Shown in pieces: positions 35,335 to 45,433 of a DNA stretch of 64,000 bases. Both the position numbers and the translations under genes were made by a program. The stretch's first letter is position 1; each line of letters starts with the position of its first letter. The notes beneath the pieces are model-generated. The model saw nothing but the letters and a program-made list of their open reading frames with translations. It did no database searches and was not told the DNA's origin. This stretch comes from an uncultured Anaerobiospirillum sp. (GTDB taxonomy: Bacteria; Pseudomonadota; Gammaproteobacteria; Enterobacterales; Succinivibrionaceae). Location of the stretch: assembly GCA_944390115.1 (NCBI GenBank), contig CALXOW010000100.1, positions 34,583 to 98,582 of the forward strand, written 5' to 3'.

Positions 35335-36216
35335 TTAGATTAATTCGAGCTCTTGCATGGCGGCCTTGATTTGGGCCTTGGTGTCGTCGGTCAATGGAAT
35401 AATTGGCAGACGGCACTCTTCGGTGCACAGGCCTAATAAGGATGCAGCGTACTTAGCACCAGCTGGGGATGGCTCCTTGAACATTAAGCCGTGGAGCTTC
35501 ATCAGCTTGTCTTGCAGGGCACGAGCCTCGAGCCACTGATTTTGGGCGGTGAGCTCTTGGACCTTGTGGACAAGCTTAGGGGCGATATTGGCGGTAACCG
35601 AAATGACACCAACGCCACCTGCGACGTTGTAGCTGACCTGCGAAGCGTCCTCGCCGCTGAGCCAAGTGAAGTCGTCACGCTTGATTAAGGTGCGCTCGAC
35701 CCAAGGACGAGCTAAATCACCGGTGGCATCCTTGATACCAGCGATACGTGGCAGCTCAGCGAGCTTAGCTAAAGTAGCTGGGAGCACATTGACCACGGCG
35801 CGACCTGGGATGTTGTACACAAAGATCGGCAGGTTGGTTTGGTCGTGGACAAACTTGAAGTGAGCGTACAGACCGTCTTGGTTTGGACGGTTGTAGTAAC
35901 CGGCGACGTGGAGTAAACCGTCAGCGCCCGAGCGCTCGGCCTCATGGGAGTAGTGCACCGCCTCAACTGGGTTGTTGGAACCGGCACCGGCCATTACTGG
36001 GATGCGCTTGTTAGCAACTTGGCACACAATGTCGATGACACGGGCATGCTCTTCTGCTGATAAGGTTGGGCTTTCGCCAGTGGTACCAGCTGGAACCAGG
36101 CCATCGGTACCATTTGCAATATGCCACTCCACCAGACGCTCCAGAGCCTTCTCATCAAGTTTGCCCTCCTTGAAAGGAGTGATCAGAGCGACTAACGAAC
36201 CGTGGAAGGTATGCAT
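35335..36216 (-). CDS. dapA: 4-hydroxy-tetrahydrodipicolinate synthase
   Basis: Condenses pyruvate and aspartate semialdehyde in lysine and peptidoglycan synthesis. ALITPFKEGKLD, GTTGESPTL, YYNRPNQDGLYAHF (catalytic Tyr) and IAGIKDATGD (Schiff-base Lys) are all present. 293 residues. The start at 36216 has AGGAGA nearby and fits the family; the frame is open to 36270. A TATAAT on the minus strand at 36285-36280 is the likely -10. With lptM-lysA and dapF, three lysine-pathway genes lie in this window, but far apart. Confidence 0.95.
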   Translation of the reverse strand: MHTFHGSLVALITPFKEGKLDEKALERLVEWHIANGTDGLVPAGTTGESPTLSAEEHARVIDIVCQVANKRIPVMAGAGSNNPVEAVHYSHEAERSGADGLLHVAGYYNRPNQDGLYAHFKFVHDQTNLPIFVYNIPGRAVVNVLPATLAKLAELPRIAGIKDATGDLARPWVERTLIKRDDFTWLSGEDASQVSYNVAGGVGVISVTANIAPKLVHKVQELTAQNQWLEARALQDKLMKLHGLMFKEPSPAGAKYAASLLGLCTEECRLPIIPLTDDTKAQIKAAMQELELI

Positions 36217-36285
36217 GGAACTTCTCCTGAGAAAAAAGTGGCGCGCAGCCAGAAACAGCCATGGCTGCAAGTTGCTCCATTATAG

Positions 36286-36520
36286 AGCGCGCCTTTGTCT
36301 CTTGATATCAAATGCACCAAAAGCGGGTGGACTAGGTACTAAGTTCGCACCATGCTGATCCTAAGGCGGGGCTCAGAGCCCCGCCCTAAGTCTTAGCGCA
36401 AGACTTGCGCTCAAGTAGGCAGGCCAGCCTTATTGCAGGCAAATCGGCAGGCAAGCCTTATGGCCAGCCTTACTTGCAGGCCAGCCTTACTTGCGCTCAA
36501 GTCTTACTTACGCGCCCGTC
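36286..36520. other. Gap with a strong hairpin and degenerate repeats
   Basis: GGCGGGGCT-CAG-AGCCCCGCC (36365-36385) is a perfect 9-bp stem without a T-run, probably ending lysS transcription. 36405-36520 holds imperfect copies of GCCAGCCTTACTTGCAGG and GCTCAAGTCTTACTT. No gene is evident. Confidence 0.5.
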
Positions 36521-38053
36521 TTACTTGCCTTGGAGGCGTAAGGTTGGGAATAAGATAACGTCGCGGATGGTGTGGGCGTTCGAGAACAGCATAACCACGC
36601 GATCGATACCAATACCCTCACCAGCAGTTGGTGGCAGGCCTTGCTCTAAGGCGACGATGTAATCCTCGTCGTAGTACATAGCCTCGTCGTCACCGTGCTT
36701 CTTCTGCTCAGCTTGCTGACGGAAACGACCAGCTTGGTCATCTGGGTCATTGAGCTCAGAGAAGCCATTGCCCATCTCACGGCCGCCGATAAAGAACTCG
36801 AAGCGGTCGGTGAAGGCAGGATTGTCATCGCTGCGGCGGGCCAGTGGCGAAATCTCAGCTGGGTAGGAGGTGATGAAGGTTGGCTGCTGTAAGTGCTCTT
36901 CAACCAGCTCCTCGAACAGAGCCGAGATATAGTGACCTAAGGTCCAGCCCTCATTTAACTCGATATGCAGCTTCTTGCACCACTCACGAGCCTTGTCCTC
37001 GTCCTCTAAGTCGGCCATGGTGATGCCATTGCCATATTTTACGATCGACTCCTTCATGGTCAGGCGCTCAAATGGCTGAGCAAAGTCGAGATCTAAGCCT
37101 GGCTCGCCTTCCTTGCCGTAGTGGATCTTGGTGGTACCTAAGACGCTCAGAGCCATCTGACGGAACAGGTCTTCGGTAAAGTCGATCAGATCGTGGTAAT
37201 CATGGTAGGCCATGTAGAACTCGATCATCGTGAACTCAGGGTTGTGACGAACGTCAATACCCTCATTACGGAAGTTACGATTGATCTCGTAGACGCGCTC
37301 GAAGCCGCCGACCACTAAGCGCTTTAAATAGAGCTCTGGAGCAATACGTAAGTACATGTCCATGTCTAAAGCGTTGTGGTGGGTGATAAATGGCTTAGCG
37401 TTAGCACCGCCTGGGATAACGTGCATCATAGGAGTCTCAACTTCCATGAAGCGGTGGCTATCCATATAGTGGCGGATGAAGGAGATAATCTTGGTGCGGA
37501 TCTCAAAGGTACGGCGGCTTTCCTCGTTGGCGATGAGATCTAAGTAGCGCTGACGGCAGCGTGTCTCTTGGTCGGTTAAGCCCTTGAACTTCTCAGGCAG
37601 AGGACGTAAGGCCTTAACTAAGAGGCGCAGCGAGGTGACGTGTAAGGTCAGCTCACCGGTCTTGGTGCGGAAGGCATAGCCCGTAACACCGATAATGTCG
37701 CCGAAGTCTAACTTCTTGAACATATCGTTGTACTGGCCTTCAGGCAGAGCATCACGGGTGACGTAGATCTGAAGCTTGCCGCCCATATCTTGGAGCACAA
37801 CGAAGGAAGCCTTACCCATAACGCGCTTGGTCATAATACGACCGGCGATGGTGTAGGTAGGACGCTCCTGATCTAAGGTCTCAGTGTCCTTATCCTTGCA
37901 CTGCTCCACAATGTCCGAGGTAATAGCATCGCGGCGGAAGTCGTTAGGATAAGCCTGACCTTGCGCACGCAGGGCATTTAACTTCTCACGGCGCTCTTGT
38001 AATAAAGCGCTGGTGTTCTCTTCGGCAACTGCTGCCTGATTTTCCTGAGTCAT
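36521..38053 (-). CDS. lysS: Lysyl-tRNA synthetase (class II)
   Basis: 510 residues. An N-terminal OB anticodon-binding domain ([31 protein letters not shown]) is followed by the class II core. Motif 2 region is [25 protein letters not shown] and motif 3 is [12 protein letters not shown]. It lies 115 bp after prfB on the minus strand, the standard prfB-lysS pairing. Confidence 0.97.
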   Translation of the reverse strand: MTQENQAAVAEENTSALLQERREKLNALRAQGQAYPNDFRRDAITSDIVEQCKDKDTETLDQERPTYTIAGRIMTKRVMGKASFVVLQDMGGKLQIYVTRDALPEGQYNDMFKKLDFGDIIGVTGYAFRTKTGELTLHVTSLRLLVKALRPLPEKFKGLTDQETRCRQRYLDLIANEESRRTFEIRTKIISFIRHYMDSHRFMEVETPMMHVIPGGANAKPFITHHNALDMDMYLRIAPELYLKRLVVGGFERVYEINRNFRNEGIDVRHNPEFTMIEFYMAYHDYHDLIDFTEDLFRQMALSVLGTTKIHYGKEGEPGLDLDFAQPFERLTMKESIVKYGNGITMADLEDEDKAREWCKKLHIELNEGWTLGHYISALFEELVEEHLQQPTFITSYPAEISPLARRSDDNPAFTDRFEFFIGGREMGNGFSELNDPDDQAGRFRQQAEQKKHGDDEAMYYDEDYIVALEQGLPPTAGEGIGIDRVVMLFSNAHTIRDVILFPTLRLQGK

Positions 38054-38167
38054 GGATCTTCCTTGTAGCGGAATGGTGCCGGTCTAAATGCTTCACAGCT
38101 TGAGGGCGGCACAAGCTAAGAAAAAGGTGGGGCTCAAAGGCCAGAGCTGGTTTCAGTTAAGATCTGA

Positions 38168-39266
38168 TTACAGTCCTTGCTTTAAGCTCGCTTCAATAAA
38201 CTGGTCTAAGTCGCCATTTAAGACGCGCTGGGTATCGCGGCATTCCACGCCGGTGCGCAGGTCTTTAACGCGCGCATCGTCGAGGACGTAGGAGCGAATC
38301 TGGCTACCCCAGCCGATATCGTCCTTGCTATCTTCAATCGCTTGTTGCTCGGAGCGTTGCTTGCGCAGCTCTAATTCGTACAAGCGGGCACGCAATTGTT
38401 TCATGGCTTGGTCGCGGTTTTGGAATTGGGAGCGCTCGTTTTGGCACGACACGACGATTCCGGTTGGGACGTGGGTGATGCGCACTGCCGACTCGGTCTT
38501 ATTGACGTGCTGGCCACCGGCACCTGATGATCTAAAGACATCGATCTTTAAGTCAGCGGGATTGATGTTAATCGTGATGTCGTTGTCGACCTCAGGGTAA
38601 ACGAAGGCCGAGCAGAACGAGGTATGGCGGCGATTATTGGAGTCAAAAGGCGATTTACGCACTAAGCGGTGAATACCGGTTTCAGTACGCAGCCAGCCGT
38701 AGGCATGAGGTCCAGAGAATTTGACCGTGGCGGACTTGATGCCCGCGACTTCACCCTCGTTGTAATCGGTGATAGTGCAGGTAAAGTCGTGCTTTTCGCC
38801 AAACTTGATATACATGCGCAAGACCATTTCGGCCCAGTCTTGGGCCTCGGTGCCACCTGAGCCTGATTGCACGTCCAAGTAGCAGTCACTGTCGTCATGG
38901 GCGCCGCTGAACATACGTTCAAACTCGAGCTGCGCGACCTTCTGCTCGAGGGCTTCTAACTCAGCGCTGGCGTCCGTCAGAGCGTTCTCATCTTGCTCTT
39001 CGAGCGCCATTTCATAAAGGGTGACGACATCATCTAAGCCTTGGCTTACTTCGTCGAAGGTTGCGACCACATGCGTTAAGCTTTGGCGTTCCTTGCCCAA
39101 AGTCTGGGATTTTTCTTGATCGCCCCAAACCTCAGGAGCTTCGAGCAGGCCATTGACCTCTTCTAAGCGCTCGCGTTTGGCGTCGACGTCAAAGATACCC
39201 CCGAAGCGCCGTGACACGGGCACGGAGCTCATCGAAGCGCGTGGTCAGTGAGATGTGGTCTAACAC
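38168..39266 (-). CDS. prfB: Peptide chain release factor 2, expressed by +1 frameshifting
   Basis: Recognises UGA and UAA stop codons. The first frame runs from GTG 39266 for 25 codons to CTT at 39194-39192. UGA (39191-39189) follows, and a +1 slip onto GAC (39190-39188) joins the main frame that ends at 38168. The product is 365 residues, the same as E. coli RF2. The main frame holds the SPF selectivity tripeptide (RKSPFDSNN) and the catalytic GGQ ([16 protein letters not shown]). The GTG start has GGGGAAA upstream. An uninterrupted frame starting further in (39232) would lack the true N-terminus. Confidence 0.95.
39188..39202 (-). promoter_or_regulatory. prfB programmed frameshift site
   Basis: On the minus strand the sequence is CGG-GGG-TAT-CTT-TGA-C. 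The internal Shine-Dalgarno-like GGGGG, the slippery CTT and the weak stop TGA-C match E. coli AGGGGGTATCTTTGAC except for one base. It lets RF2 levels control RF2 synthesis. Confidence 0.93.
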
Positions 39267-39551
39267 AACTTTCCCCAAAAAAATGCGAATCTGGTGACAA
39301 AATCGGCCTCAAATTATAGCAAAAAGGCACGCCACAATCCCGATTTAATCGCGATTTCGCCGCAGAAAAGCCGCAGTTGCCAAATGGCTTACATTCCGGC
39401 CTCGGCGGCTCTGAGGAAAGGTAGATGCAAAACAGCCCATGCCCTGAGGTTAAGACTGTTTGTGGATCAGAGGAGGAAGAGTGGCTGCTTTGCAACATCA
39501 CCCTTGCGCCAAGCTACGTCCGCCTAAGGCAAGTTAGACGAAGGGTGATGG

Positions 39552-39638
39552 TTATGGGCGCATGATGTACCACATACAGGCTGCGATAAAGATACCCATA
39601 CAGGTAATGTACACAGTGCTCCAAAATTGTAAGTCCAT
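39552..39638 (-). CDS. Micro membrane protein, 28 residues
   Basis: MDLQFWSTVYITCMGIFIAA then CMWYIMRP, a single predicted transmembrane helix. It aligns without gaps to the first 28 residues of the upstream 43-residue protein, sharing M1, L3, W6, I11, I16, I18, C21, M22, Y24, I25 and P28. It starts 10 nt after that gene's stop. I know no family for it. A long-range stem (CATCACCCTT/AAGGGTGATG, 39496-39550) just downstream may mark the transcript end. Confidence 0.5.
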   Translation of the reverse strand: MDLQFWSTVYITCMGIFIAACMWYIMRP

Positions 39639-39648
39639 GAGTTCTAAC

Positions 39649-39780
39649 TCAGCTTGATTTGCTTCGTTGCTGTGACTTTTTGGAAAGATCGGCAGGAGGC
39701 CAGATGATATAGATCATGCAGCCCACGATGACGATAGCAATGGCAATTATGGTGATGCCACCCCAAAGTTCTAGGTTCAT
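39649..39780 (-). CDS. Micro membrane protein, 43 residues
   Basis: MNLELWGGITIIAIAIVIVG then CMIYIIWPP and a basic tail DLSKKSQQRSKSS; one transmembrane helix with the tail probably in the cytoplasm. GAGGG lies 9 nt before the ATG. It starts 1 nt after the stop of a further upstream micro-ORF. Paralogous to the 28-residue protein downstream. Small accessory subunits of respiratory complexes look like this, but no such complex is encoded nearby. Confidence 0.55.
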   Translation of the reverse strand: MNLELWGGITIIAIAIVIVGCMIYIIWPPADLSKKSQQRSKSS

Positions 39781-39781
39781 A

Positions 39782-39877
39782 TTAAACGCCCTCAAGCTCA
39801 ATAGTGAACTTGCGAATGACCAAGGTTGAAGCAACCAATCCGCCTGCACAAACTACGGCAAAGCCAAGTGCAAGCAA
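39782..39877 (-). CDS. Possible micro-ORF, 31 residues or slightly more, one membrane helix
   Basis: LLALGFAVVCAGGLVASTLV then IRKFTIELEGV, ending TAA 1 nt before the next ATG. The only usable in-frame start is TTG at 39877 without a ribosome site; coding-like sequence (HNLGNEALY) continues a few codons upstream without a start codon. It could be a decayed or non-canonically started gene. Confidence 0.3.
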   Translation of the reverse strand: MLALGFAVVCAGGLVASTLVIRKFTIELEGV

Positions 39878-39917
39878 GTAGAGGGCTTCGTTACCAAGAT
39901 TATGGCCAACTTTTCAG

Positions 39918-40121
39918 AATGATGAATATCACAAATTTAAGTTTACCCCCCTGACGACTATGGCGAAACGGTCATGATGACAAACATCACAGTTTTAAGC
40001 ATCCTCCTGTGGCTCGGGCTCCATTAATTCAGGCCGCAGGTTTCGCGTGACGCAAAAAGTGTGAAGTTGATCAGGTTGACTGAATAGCCATAGCTATGCA
40101 GAAAGTGTGAGCTATATCATC
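39918..40121. promoter_or_regulatory. Cluster of four CRP/FNR-like sites between the micro-ORFs and nadC
   Basis: Two sites read on the minus strand: 39933-39918 (TGTGA-TATTCA-TCATT, which also contains the FNR-like TGAT-N4-ATCA) and 39991-39976 (TGTGA-TGTTTG-TCATC). Two read on the plus strand: 40060-40075 (TGTGA-AGTTGA-TCAGG) and 40106-40121 (TGTGA-GCTATA-TCATC). Each has the full TGTGA half and a degraded second half. CATAAT on the minus strand (39904-39899) may be the micro-ORF -10. The 432-bp gap holds no gene. Confidence 0.45.
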
Positions 40122-40163
40122 GTGATAAGCTGGCCATAATTGGCTTTTGTTAGGCTTTGGCGC

Positions 40164-40182
40164 GGCACCGTCATGAGGTGCC
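40164..40182. promoter_or_regulatory. Inverted repeat upstream of nadC
   Basis: GGCACC-GTCATGA-GGTGCC is a perfect 6-bp inverted repeat with a 7-bp centre, just before TAAAAT (40193), a possible nadC -10. It could bind a regulator; none is identified. Confidence 0.35.
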
Positions 40183-40306
40183 AAAAGATGCTAAAATCGC
40201 GTAATTAGGGCGCGCGCACGGGGTGCGCGGGCTACAACCGCGCTGTTGGAGCGCACAATGAGCTAAGGCAAAGGCCATGGGATGGGCCCATGGTGCGAGG
40301 AGTTAA

Positions 40307-41155
<849 letters not shown>

Positions 41156-41191
41156 GCTCCTGCCCACGGGCGGGCCTGGCGCTCGCTGCTG

Positions 41192-41228
41192 CAACAAAAA
41201 AGCCCCGCACAGCGGGGCTTTTTTGTTG
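41192..41228. terminator. Bidirectional terminator between nadC and alr
   Basis: AAAAAAGCCCCGC-ACA-GCGGGGCTTTTTT has a long perfect stem with T-runs on both strands, serving both convergent genes. Confidence 0.93.
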
Positions 41229-41244
41229 GTGAAAGCAGAGGCTC

Positions 41245-42327
41245 TTAGGCCTTAAGTTCCATATTGACGCGCGGCATGATGCGGCACACCAGCTCATATG
41301 GAATGGTGCCACAGGCAGCGGCGATGCGCTCTACTGGTAAGCCCTCACCCCATAAGATGGCCTCATCGCCGATGTGATCTTGAGCATCTGGGCCTAAGTC
41401 GACAAAGAGCATATCCATGCAGACGCGGCCTGCGGTCGGCGCCATACGGCCATTGATTAAGACAGGAGTGCCGTTTGGAACCGTGCGTGGATAGCCATCG
41501 CCGTAGCCTGCTCCCACGATACCTAAGATCGTGTCATGCGGGGCGGTCCAGGTGGCGCCATAGCCCACACGCTCACCCTTTTTGATCTTGCGGATGGCAA
41601 TGAGCGAGCTCTTTAAGGTCATAACCGGAGTGAGCCCTAAGTCGGTGCCGGTCTTGTCGGCATAAGGGGAGATGCCGTACATGATGATGCCGGGACGAAC
41701 ATAGGTAGTACGCGCCTTCGGCCAGGAAATGATACCGGCGCTGTTGCCTAAGCATAAGTCCCCGCTGAAGCCTTGGGCGACCTCAAAGAAGTAGTTGATC
41801 TGCTCCTCGTTGTAGTCACTTTGTTCTGGGCAATCGGCGACGCTTAAATGCGAGATCAGGCCAATCGGCTGAACCACCTTGGCGCTATGCTCTAAGCGCT
41901 CCTTCATGCGGGCCACTTCGTCGCGGGAGGCACCTAACCTGTGCATACCGATATCGATCTTAAGCCAAGCGTGAATTGGCTGTGGTACCTGGGTGCGCTC
42001 AAGGGCATCAAGCTGCGCCTCATCGTGGATCGCGGTGTAAAAGCCTTGCTCAGCGATAATCGGCAGGTCTTCGTCGTTTAAGAAGCCCTCGAGCAAGATC
42101 ACCGGCTTTTGAATGCCTGCTGCGCGCAGCTCCAGGGCCTCCGGTAAACGTGCCACCGCAAAAGCGTCGACCTTAGGATCTAAGGTCTGGGCCACCGTGA
42201 TGACGCCGTGACCATAGGCATTAGCCTTGACCACCGCAACAATCTTCGATTGGGGAGCCCAGCTCTTGATCTTCTCAATATTGGAGATGAGCGCCTGAGT
42301 GTTGATGACAGCAGTTACCGATTTCAT
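41245..42327 (-). CDS. alr: Alanine racemase
   Basis: Makes D-alanine for peptidoglycan. The PLP lysine lies in VAVVKANAYGHG; KIDIGMHRLG, GNSAGIISW, YVRPGIIMYG and GYGDGYPR follow the family. 360 residues, normal length. It follows dnaB by 110 bp on the minus strand, the common dnaB-alr order. Confidence 0.96.
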   Translation of the reverse strand: MKSVTAVINTQALISNIEKIKSWAPQSKIVAVVKANAYGHGVITVAQTLDPKVDAFAVARLPEALELRAAGIQKPVILLEGFLNDEDLPIIAEQGFYTAIHDEAQLDALERTQVPQPIHAWLKIDIGMHRLGASRDEVARMKERLEHSAKVVQPIGLISHLSVADCPEQSDYNEEQINYFFEVAQGFSGDLCLGNSAGIISWPKARTTYVRPGIIMYGISPYADKTGTDLGLTPVMTLKSSLIAIRKIKKGERVGYGATWTAPHDTILGIVGAGYGDGYPRTVPNGTPVLINGRMAPTAGRVCMDMLFVDLGPDAQDHIGDEAILWGEGLPVERIAAACGTIPYELVCRIMPRVNMELKA

Positions 42328-42437
42328 GACATAGCCTAAGCCGCAGCCTTGCTGCGACAGATCAAAACCAATCCACGAGGATAAACCTCAAGCTGGCTAT
42401 TTTAGCGGATCTTGTGCCGATTGAGCGGATCTTGCAC

Positions 42438-43883
42438 CTAATAGGCGACGACTTCCGGGCTTGGGGCAGCAAAGCTTGATTCAGCATAGCCCTTGTCAAA
42501 GAAGGCGGTGTACTCGCCCACAAAGTGCAGATCGATATCAGCGATCGCACCGTTACGGTTCTTACCGATAATCAGGGTCGCCTGGTTCGAGTTGTCCTCG
42601 CCGCCGGGGGCCGGACCGTAGATGGCCTCACGGTGCAAGAACATAATCATGTCGGCGTCTTGCTCCAAGGAACCGGATTCACGCAAGTCCGAGTTTAACG
42701 GACGGTGATCCTTACGGTTATCGACTTCACGATTGAGCTGAGCTAAGGCCAAAATCGGCACTTCCAGCTCCTTGGCTAGGAGCTTGAGCGAGCGCGAGAT
42801 TTCACCGATCTCCAAGGTACGATTGGAGTACTTGTTTTGGCTGCGCATTAGCTGGATATAGTCGATCATGATGACGCTCAGGCCGCCGTTTTCCAGCGCC
42901 AGCTTGCGGGCGCGGGCGCGCAGCTCCAGCGGCGTTATGTCGCCGCTATCGTCGATATAGAGCTTGTCGCGGTTTTCGCCGTTGATCGGCTCGGCTAAAA
43001 GCTTGAGCTTTCGAACCATATCCATCCACTGATGATTTTGCACTTCACCGGTCTTGAGCTTGTTCATGCTGACGCGCCCAAAGGTCGACAAGAGACGCAG
43101 CAAAATCTGCTCGGTCGGCATTTCCAAGGAAAAGACCAAGGCCGGCTTGTGAACGTTAGGGTTCATAGCGATATTGGCCACGATGTTCATGGCAAAGGAG
43201 GTCTTGCCCACCGAAGGACGCGCGGCAATGATGTTGAGGCTACCCGGTTGCAGGCCTTGGGTTAACTCATCGAGCTCGGTAAAGCCGGTTGGGACGCCTG
43301 ACATCATCGATTCACGCTGCAAGTCATCTTGAATCTTCATCAAGAGCTTGACCGCCTTAGGCACCGCAGGCTGCGGGCCTTCCACGTTTTGGTTGGCGTT
43401 CTCGACCAGCTTGAAGATAAGGCCCGAGGCCTGATCGTAGATGTCTTGAACCGTGCGGCCATCGGGCTGGTAGCACATATCGATGATGTGCTCGCTCACC
43501 GAGATAAGCTCACGGCGCTTGGCCTTATTGCGGATGATCTGAGCAAACTCGACCACCGCCGAGGACGGGGCGTTGGCGCTATCTAAGAGCGAGGCGATAT
43601 AGGCACGGCCTCCGGCGCGCTCTAACTTGCCATCGGTCTCTAACAGGTCGCACAGCACCGTGACGTTGAAGTCTTCGATCGTGCTAGCGCGCTTTAAGAT
43701 GGTCGAGTAGATGATGCGATTCTTTTCCGAGGCAAAGTCGTCCTCAGCAAGCGGGCCGATCGCTTCGGTGACCACATTCAAAAGCGAGCCATCTTGGATA
43801 ATGGCGCCTAAGAAATTGCGCTCGGCATCGAGATCCTTGGGAGGATTGCGCAGGCCGGGTGCCTGTAAGTCAAAGTCGGACAT
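42438..43883 (-). CDS. dnaB: Replicative DNA helicase
   Basis: A hexameric fork helicase of 481 residues. The N-terminal domain begins PPKDLDAERNFLGAI. The RecA-like domain has Walker A ARPSVGKT, SLEMPTEQILLRLL, Walker B region LSVIMIDYIQLMRS and LRESGSLEQDADMIMFLHR. A perfect TATAAT on the minus strand at 44095-44090 is a possible -10. Between it and the start there is no other gene. Confidence 0.96.
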   Translation of the reverse strand: MSDFDLQAPGLRNPPKDLDAERNFLGAIIQDGSLLNVVTEAIGPLAEDDFASEKNRIIYSTILKRASTIEDFNVTVLCDLLETDGKLERAGGRAYIASLLDSANAPSSAVVEFAQIIRNKAKRRELISVSEHIIDMCYQPDGRTVQDIYDQASGLIFKLVENANQNVEGPQPAVPKAVKLLMKIQDDLQRESMMSGVPTGFTELDELTQGLQPGSLNIIAARPSVGKTSFAMNIVANIAMNPNVHKPALVFSLEMPTEQILLRLLSTFGRVSMNKLKTGEVQNHQWMDMVRKLKLLAEPINGENRDKLYIDDSGDITPLELRARARKLALENGGLSVIMIDYIQLMRSQNKYSNRTLEIGEISRSLKLLAKELEVPILALAQLNREVDNRKDHRPLNSDLRESGSLEQDADMIMFLHREAIYGPAPGGEDNSNQATLIIGKNRNGAIADIDLHFVGEYTAFFDKGYAESSFAAPSPEVVAY

Positions 43884-44195
43884 AGGACCTCCAAAAGCAT
43901 CATCTGAAAACAGTCAGCGCTTTCCCCGGTTAATAGGGCGTAGCAGCTGGGAGTGAGTGGGGCTACTTTTTGGGGTAGCCGGGGGCGTTATCTTAACCTG
44001 ATCGTAGGGTGAGTGCAGCAAAGATTTTGCCCAGAAAGGACGATGCCCCGTGGTATCAGGCTTAGGAAAATGGCACGCTGGTCTGACCAATTATAGGCCG
44101 CATTGGGTCTAGCAAGACGCACACAAATGGCCGCAGAATGGGGCTTGGAGCTCAGTGCAAATAAAATCTGGGAAGATAGTCGGTATTTTAGGGAC

Positions 44196-44230
44196 AAAAA
44201 AATTCGGATCACTGGAGGCCAGTGCCGAAT
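44196..44230 (-). terminator. Terminator after tandem tRNA-Arg genes
   Basis: A minus-strand hairpin ATTCGG-c-CACTGG / CCAGTG-at-CCGAAT is followed by seven T. It lies 10 bp downstream of the second tRNA. Confidence 0.85.
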
Positions 44231-44239
44231 GTTCTGAAA

Positions 44240-44316
44240 TGGCGCACCCGGAGAGATTCGAACTCCCGACCGATCGGTTCGTAGCCGATTACTCTATCCA
44301 GCTGAGCTACGGGTGC
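44240..44316 (-). tRNA. tRNA-Arg (anticodon ACG)
   Basis: 77 nt with a full cloverleaf: acceptor GCACCCG/CGGGTGC, D-arm GCTCAGCTGGATAGAGT, anticodon stem-loop TCGGCTACGAACCGA, T-arm GGGAGTTCGAATCTCTC and an encoded CCA. Its body is identical to the copy at 44361. Confidence 0.97.
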
Positions 44317-44360
44317 GCAGCCTAATGACCGATGCGTTATGACCTAAAGCAGAGCTTAAA

Positions 44361-44437
44361 TGGCGCACCCGGAGAGATTCGAACTCCCGACCGATCGGTT
44401 CGTAGCCGATTACTCTATCCAGCTGAGCTACGGGTGC
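44361..44437 (-). tRNA. tRNA-Arg (anticodon ACG), first of the tandem pair
   Basis: Same 77-nt sequence as 44240-44316, with encoded CCA, 44 bp apart. Location beside tRNA-Ser(GCT), csrA and alaS mirrors the E. coli alaS-csrA-serV-argV group. Confidence 0.97.
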
Positions 44438-44478
44438 GTGGTCATAACTTGACTGCATCAGCGCATCAAGTGGCCGCC

Positions 44479-44506
44479 ATTATAGCAAAAAAATGTGAGC
44501 TGGCAA
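44479..44506 (-). promoter_or_regulatory. Promoter of the tRNA-Arg pair
   Basis: TTGCCA (44506-44501), a 16-bp spacer and TATAAT (44484-44479) on the minus strand. A GC-rich stretch (GGCGGCC) follows the -10, typical of stringently controlled stable-RNA promoters. Confidence 0.75.
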
Positions 44507-45169
44507 GGAATTTTAGCAAAATCTTAAAAGATTTTTACAAATGGCTTATTTATCGGGTTTAAGATAGAAAGTTGGGTCTTGTTGGGAAGATGCTGTACGC
44601 AATAAGCCCCAAATCTCGCCTCCATTGTGCCCCACAACATGATTTTTTCGGTGACAAGTGGGTGCCAGATCCATGCTCACAGTGCGCCATACTCTTACTC
44701 ACAGTGCGCCCTAGCCTTAGCCGAGCTGCGTGATCTATTGCGTGCCCCAACCTACCGCGACTTACAGCCGATCCTTCATTGAAACTTTGAGCTAAGGAGC
44801 GCGTTCTGCGCTGAAGTAGGAAGGCCTGAGCTTTGTCCAAGTCCTGTTTTGTTGGGCTATTCAGATCTTCGGGGCGTGCGCCCTCAGGGGTACGAACTTC
44901 GAGCTGCTTTAGGCGCTGGTTGCTTTTGGGCGTGCTTGCTTGCGTTGGGAGCTGTTCTGGCGGCTGAGTCCGATCGTATTGGCTGGATTTGCTGCTTTCG
45001 TCGTCCTGGTGGCGCTGGAGCTTCTTAATTCCATGCCTTGGGGCACGGGCAAAGTAGCTGCGTGGGTGAGCTAAGGGGCTTGGCGCCTTGCGGGGCGGCG
45101 CTGTGCGCCGAGCGCGAGCGGCTTAGCGTGCGGCGGGCTGATAGTTCATAGATACAACACAAGGCTAAT
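44507..45169. other. Gene-free 660-bp region
   Basis: I see no convincing coding frame, RNA or strong hairpin. Two near copies of ACTCACAGTGCGCC (44673 and 44697 regions) are the only repeats noted. Confidence 0.5.
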
Positions 45170-45191
45170 AAAAAACAACCTTTCGGTTGTT
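45170..45191 (-). terminator. Terminator after tRNA-Ser
   Basis: The minus-strand hairpin AACAACC-GAAA-GGTTGTT is followed by TTTTT, 5 bp after the tRNA. Confidence 0.88.
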
Positions 45192-45195
45192 GTGG

Positions 45196-45289
45196 TGGCG
45201 GAGAGAAAGGGATTCGAACCCTCGATACAACTTTTAGGTCGTATGCTCCCTTAGCAGGGGAGTACCTTCAGCCACTCGGTCATCTCTCC
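45196..45289 (-). tRNA. tRNA-Ser (anticodon GCT)
   Basis: 94 nt, class II tRNA with a long variable arm. Acceptor GGAGAGA/TCTCTCC, anticodon stem-loop CTCCCCTGCTAAGGGAG, T-arm GAGGGTTCGAATCCCTT and encoded CCA. Confidence 0.96.
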
Positions 45290-45305
45290 GCGACTGTGTG
45301 CGCGC

Positions 45306-45334
45306 ATTATGGTGGTTTTGCCCCTCGTTGTCAA
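45306..45334 (-). promoter_or_regulatory. Promoter of tRNA-Ser
   Basis: TTGACA (45334-45329), a 17-bp spacer and CATAAT (45311-45306) on the minus strand. The consensus -35 and the GC-rich sequence after the -10 suit a tRNA promoter. Confidence 0.8.
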
Positions 45335-45433
45335 GCGTGCGTTCATAAAAATCGTAGCTAAATTGTCCCACCTTATCAGGGTAGGTGGCTCTTTTCGGCA
45401 TAAAGCTGATATCTATCGCCTTTAGAGACGACA

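Noticed and set aside
44240-44437. One tRNA-Arg copy as a pseudogene or assembly duplicate
   Set aside because: Both copies fold perfectly with CCA, and the spacer and flanks differ, so they are two real genes.
44559-44840. 93-codon minus-strand frame between the tRNA genes
   Set aside because: No ribosome site, atypical composition and no recognisable similarity; treated as non-coding.
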